Program-made: the position numbers and the translations under genes
From: Synergistaceae bacterium
GTDB taxonomy: Bacteria > Synergistota > Synergistia > Synergistales > Aminobacteriaceae
Assembly: GCA_017455085.1 (NCBI GenBank)
Contig: JAFTBT010000061.1
Span: forward strand, 1 to 7,130
Length of the DNA: 7,130 nt
Direction of reading: 5' to 3'
Notes under the pieces: generated by a model
The model's database searches: none
The model's input: the letters and a program-made list of their open reading frames with translations, nothing else
Told to the model about the DNA's origin: nothing
In this document: in pieces, positions 5,229-7,130 of the stretch
How positions within the stretch are numbered: the first letter of the stretch is position 1
Layout: each line of letters starts with the position of its first letter

Positions 5229-5257
5229 ATATTACCCCCGCATTAATCTCTTGTCAA
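5229..5257 (-). promoter_or_regulatory. Promoter of the tRNA-Ser/tRNA-Arg unit
   Basis: On the minus strand a perfect TTGACA (5252-5257), a 17-bp spacer and TAATAT (5229-5234; 4 of 6 to consensus). It is followed by a GC-rich stretch ATCACGCG, as seen at stringently controlled stable-RNA promoters. The start site would be near 5222, some 25 nt before tRNA-Ser. Confidence 0.8.
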
Positions 5258-5275
5258 ATATTTCTTGCCTCATGA

Positions 5276-6382
5276 TTACTTTTTCCCCTTCTCGCGGTTG
5301 CACTTCCTGCACAATAACTGACAGTTCTCCTCAACCGTCCGCCCTCCATCACTCCACGGGGTTATGTGATCCGCCTCCATCTCCTCAAGCGCAAACTCCT
5401 CCCCGCACTTCGCACACTTATGCCCCTGCCGCTCATACACCGCTCTCTTCACCTTCATGCCAAACTTCCGCAGGCTCAAATGCTTTTCTTCACCGTCCAT
5501 CAAGTACTCATATATCCCCTTCTCGCTCGTAACTTCATCGTCCTCCAGTAATTCACGTATACGTTCCTGAAACTTTCCCGTGTCGTAATGCATCCCGTGC
5601 AGCTTGTTGTAGTACTTCCCCCAGTCTATCGTCCTCATCGCCCGCACAGGTTTCGGAAACAGCATCTTCACCCAGTTCATCACCCCAAGAAAATACAGCC
5701 ACATATCATTGCAGTTCTCATCGTTCCGGTGCAGAGACATATACGCCCGCACAATATCGTCCTCGTACTGTATCCCATCATGCTCCGCCTTCCACCGAAT
5801 CACCGACTCCAAATACTCCTGCCGAATCGGACTCCCAGCCATATACGCTTCTGCTTCCTTCTGGGCCTCACATCCCCGCTTGCTGAATCGCCTTTTCGCG
5901 TCCGTCAGCCACCGCCCGGGCAGTGATGCATTCCGAATCTCCTGATTGGTCAGTTTTTCGCCGGCAATATTGATCACCTCGAACCAGTTCATGATCTCGC
6001 TGGAGTCTCCGTCACAGATATAGATCATCAGCCTGTAGTCCAGAATCTTTTGCTGAATATCAATGTGCTGTGAGGAAAAACTGTTGTCGTTCAGTAAGTA
6101 ATCACCGTTGACGTATTTGCAGATGCTCAGAGTCCGCTGCTGGCCGTCTAGCATTTCGTAGCTATCTTTTCCGGCTCGCACCCAATACATCACGTTCAAA
6201 GGGTAGCCGTGAATTATGCTGTTGATGACTTCGCGCTGCTGCTTGTCGTTGTAGATGAACTCCCTCTGGAATGCAGGACGTATATTCAGCCTGCCGGAGT
6301 AGCCAGTGACTCCGTGTTCCTGAGAGTCAGTGTAGCCGTCTGTGAGTTCGCGTACGGTGATTTCGTGGAGGGATATGTTCAT
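5276..6382 (-). CDS. DUF262 (GmrSD-type N-domain) + HNH endonuclease protein
   Basis: 368 residues, two domains. The N-terminal DUF262 domain shows RPAFQREFIY (35-44), QQREVINSIIHGYPL (48-62) and the hallmark LDGQQR (78-83); this ParB-related fold is the nucleotide-using domain of GmrSD, SspE and BrxU defence proteins. The C-terminal HNH domain shows a zinc pair C323xxC326, EADH (D338-H339), N353, then C358xxC361-N362, so it is an H-N-N form of the motif. By family, a DNA endonuclease with NTP-dependent control, plausibly phage restriction; that role is inferred. The ATG overlaps the Doc toxin stop as ATGA (4 nt) and has no strong ribosome binding site of its own, so it is translationally coupled. 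It is much shorter than GmrSD (single chain, no GmrD-like part beyond the HNH). No terminator separates its stop from the tRNA promoter 18 bp away. Confidence 0.9.
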   Translation of the reverse strand: MNISLHEITVRELTDGYTDSQEHGVTGYSGRLNIRPAFQREFIYNDKQQREVINSIIHGYPLNVMYWVRAGKDSYEMLDGQQRTLSICKYVNGDYLLNDNSFSSQHIDIQQKILDYRLMIYICDGDSSEIMNWFEVINIAGEKLTNQEIRNASLPGRWLTDAKRRFSKRGCEAQKEAEAYMAGSPIRQEYLESVIRWKAEHDGIQYEDDIVRAYMSLHRNDENCNDMWLYFLGVMNWVKMLFPKPVRAMRTIDWGKYYNKLHGMHYDTGKFQERIRELLEDDEVTSEKGIYEYLMDGEEKHLSLRKFGMKVKRAVYERQGHKCAKCGEEFALEEMEADHITPWSDGGRTVEENCQLLCRKCNREKGKK

Positions 6383-6756
6383 GATGCGTGTTCATTTAGC
6401 CATTTCACCAGAGCATCAAACGTAACTTCTGACGCAGCAAGTTTGTAGAACAGGGAAAACAGCTCGAACTCTGTGCAGGTTATCTCTATGCCGTTGAGTG
6501 CCAAAAATGTCAGCACTGCCTGAGCTGCAATCCTCTTATTCCCGTCAATGAACGCGTGATTCTGTGAAAGCCCGAAGCCTAAACGTGCAGCCTTCTCGAA
6601 AATCGTAGGATACACGTCATACCCTCCTAACGACTGAAACGGAGCATTAACTGCGGACTCAAGCAGTCCCATATCCCTGACTCCGTCGCTGCCTCCGGTT
6701 TTCATGACGAGGCGGGTGTGCATGGCCTTCACCTGTTCAACTGTCAACCTAAGCAT
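6379..6756 (-). CDS. doc: Doc (death-on-curing) family toxin, Fic fold
   Basis: 125 residues, the same size as P1 Doc. The active-site motif HAFIDGNKR spans residues 67-75 and fits Doc HxFx(D/N)(A/G)NKR: catalytic His67, Asp71, Asn73, and Lys74 in place of the second Gly of AMP-transferring Fic proteins. The known P1 Doc phosphorylates EF-Tu and stops translation; the same activity is inferred here. The N-terminal LTVEQVKAMHTRLV and the GLLESAVNAPFQSLGGYDVYPTIFEKAARLGFGL block are typical of the family. The ATG overlaps the upstream antitoxin ORF by 8 nt, and its stop overlaps the DUF262-HNH start by 4 nt. All active-site residues are intact, so the toxin should be functional. Confidence 0.93.
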   Translation of the reverse strand: MLRLTVEQVKAMHTRLVMKTGGSDGVRDMGLLESAVNAPFQSLGGYDVYPTIFEKAARLGFGLSQNHAFIDGNKRIAAQAVLTFLALNGIEITCTEFELFSLFYKLAASEVTFDALVKWLNEHAS

Positions 6757-6895
6757 TTGCCAGTGCAGTATACGCTTTAATGTGCTGTTCGAGCAGGCGT
6801 TCAGAGATTCTCATCACAAGATCATCGTCTGCGTTTTCGGCTGTCTCATGGGAAACGTCCTCGATGTAGATTTTTTCTTCTGGTGCTGCGTCCAT
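6749..6895 (-). CDS. Small antitoxin-like protein (48 aa) upstream of Doc
   Basis: The ATG at 6895 is preceded by AGGAGGC at 8 nt, and the stop (6749-6751) lies within the start of doc, the order expected of an antitoxin-toxin pair. The first half is very acidic (MDAAPEEKIYIEDVSHETAE, then NADDD). The second half, LVMRISERLLEQHIKAYTAL plus ANA, is a likely helix resembling the toxin-binding C-terminal tail of Phd-like proteins. It has no room for the Phd/YefM DNA-binding domain found in the 73-residue P1 Phd. Small ORFs of this kind precede Doc genes in other anaerobes as I remember them; I could not check this. The role as Doc antitoxin is inferred from position and helix pattern. Confidence 0.75.
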   Translation of the reverse strand: MDAAPEEKIYIEDVSHETAENADDDLVMRISERLLEQHIKAYTALANA

Positions 6896-6903
6896 GATAG
6901 TGT

Positions 6904-6910
6904 GCCTCCT
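6904..6910 (-). promoter_or_regulatory. Shine-Dalgarno of the antitoxin ORF
   Basis: AGGAGGC with 8 nt to the ATG at 6895. The stretch AGGAGGCACACTATCATG differs by one base from that of the 65-residue ORF at 876. It is the only strong ribosome binding site of the toxin operon, so translation of doc and the nuclease probably follows antitoxin translation. Confidence 0.8.
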
Positions 6911-6929
6911 GAAATGGGATGATGAGGAT

Positions 6930-6935
6930 ATTATA
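6930..6935 (-). promoter_or_regulatory. Candidate -10 box of the antitoxin-doc-nuclease operon
   Basis: Perfect TATAAT on the minus strand, 2 bp after the stop codon of the upstream gene. No good -35 is seen 16-18 bp further up, where the sequence is the end of that gene. The start site would be near 6923 and the leader about 28 nt. Confidence 0.5.
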
Positions 6936-6937
6936 GC

Positions 6938-7130
6938 CTAATTCTCCGCGCCGTGATGAATGACGCTCGATATCGCTGTGGGGTCTGCTATTTTCCGAAT
7001 CAGAAGGCGTACATATGTGCTGCGTAACTTTCCGCTGCTGTCTTTGATGGTGGCTCTGGCGTTGAGGTCTCCGAAATTCGGTGCGTCTTCCCGCGTGTAA
7101 ATTTTCGTCTTCAACGGAGAATCTCTCTGC
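6938..7130 (-). CDS. C-terminal end of an unrecognised protein (5' part outside window)
   Basis: An open frame enters at the right edge (first full codon at 7129) and runs 63 codons to a TAG at 6938-6940. I do not recognise the protein. The visible end is polar and basic, with YTREDAPNFGDLNARATI and SSGKLRSTYVRLLIRKIADP, and finishes VIHHGAEN. It is soluble in character, without membrane segments. The gap to the antitoxin start is 42 bp with no terminator, so it may be the first gene of the same operon, or a separate gene whose end overlaps the operon promoter region. Confidence 0.6.
   Translation of the reverse strand, partial: QRDSPLKTKIYTREDAPNFGDLNARATIKDSSGKLRSTYVRLLIRKIADPTAISSVIHHGAEN

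Noticed and set aside
4927..5532. Plus-strand ORF with a 17-residue repeat across both the tRNA spacer and tRNA-Ser
   Set aside because: It runs through the 51-bp repeats, through tRNA-Ser and antisense into the DUF262-HNH gene, with no ribosome binding site. It is an artefact of repeat length.
5588..5926. Plus-strand HP-rich ORF opposite the DUF262-HNH gene
   Set aside because: The histidine- and proline-rich translation is typical of an antisense frame and lacks start signals.

Overview
The window reads almost entirely on the minus strand. It looks like a chromosomal segment of an anaerobic, amino-acid-using bacterium of moderate GC content. The pieces behind that view are a branched-chain amino acid ABC transporter operon of the Liv/HAAT family, strong AGGAGG ribosome binding sites, and tRNA genes with encoded CCA ends. 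The style (Liv-type uptake, moderate GC, signal peptide running into AAFKIGG) fits Synergistota or a similar gut or rumen anaerobe. That taxonomic guess is inference only and no marker gene is present.

Left part (about 1-4126, transcribed right to left): livJ-type binding protein (3005-4126), a rho-independent terminator or attenuator (2932-2979), permease livH (2020-2901), permease livM (952-2016), an unrecognised 65-residue ORF with a very strong ribosome binding site (679-876), and the start of ATPase livG (674 down to the window edge). livF would be expected beyond the left edge. The binding protein captures the amino acid outside the membrane, LivH/LivM form the channel and LivG/LivF power it. 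The terminator after livJ can give much more binding protein than permease. Upstream of livJ is a plausible promoter (TTGCCG-N17-TATACA) set in two pairs of direct repeats.

Middle part (about 4127-5275): a 316-bp control region; a small ORF (4443-4697) whose protein is built on a 5-residue period (ten units of [FIL]AVxx), with a consensus ribosome binding site and its own terminator; tRNA-Arg(ACG) and tRNA-Ser(GCU), separated by three 51-bp tandem repeats; and a good promoter (TTGACA-N17-TAATAT) for the tRNA pair.

Right part (5276-7130): a compact overlapping operon next to the tRNA genes, read towards them: a 48-residue antitoxin-like ORF, a Doc/Fic-fold toxin with HxFxDGNKR motif, and a DUF262 + HNH nuclease. 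The first two overlap by 8 nt and the last two by 4 nt (ATGA). A perfect TATAAT lies just upstream, and the 3' end of another unrecognised gene enters at the right edge. The coupling of a Doc toxin module to a DUF262-HNH nuclease is the best candidate for an unusual defence system. The other candidates for undescribed elements are the periodic small protein, the 65-residue ORF inside the liv operon and the tRNA-spacer repeats.
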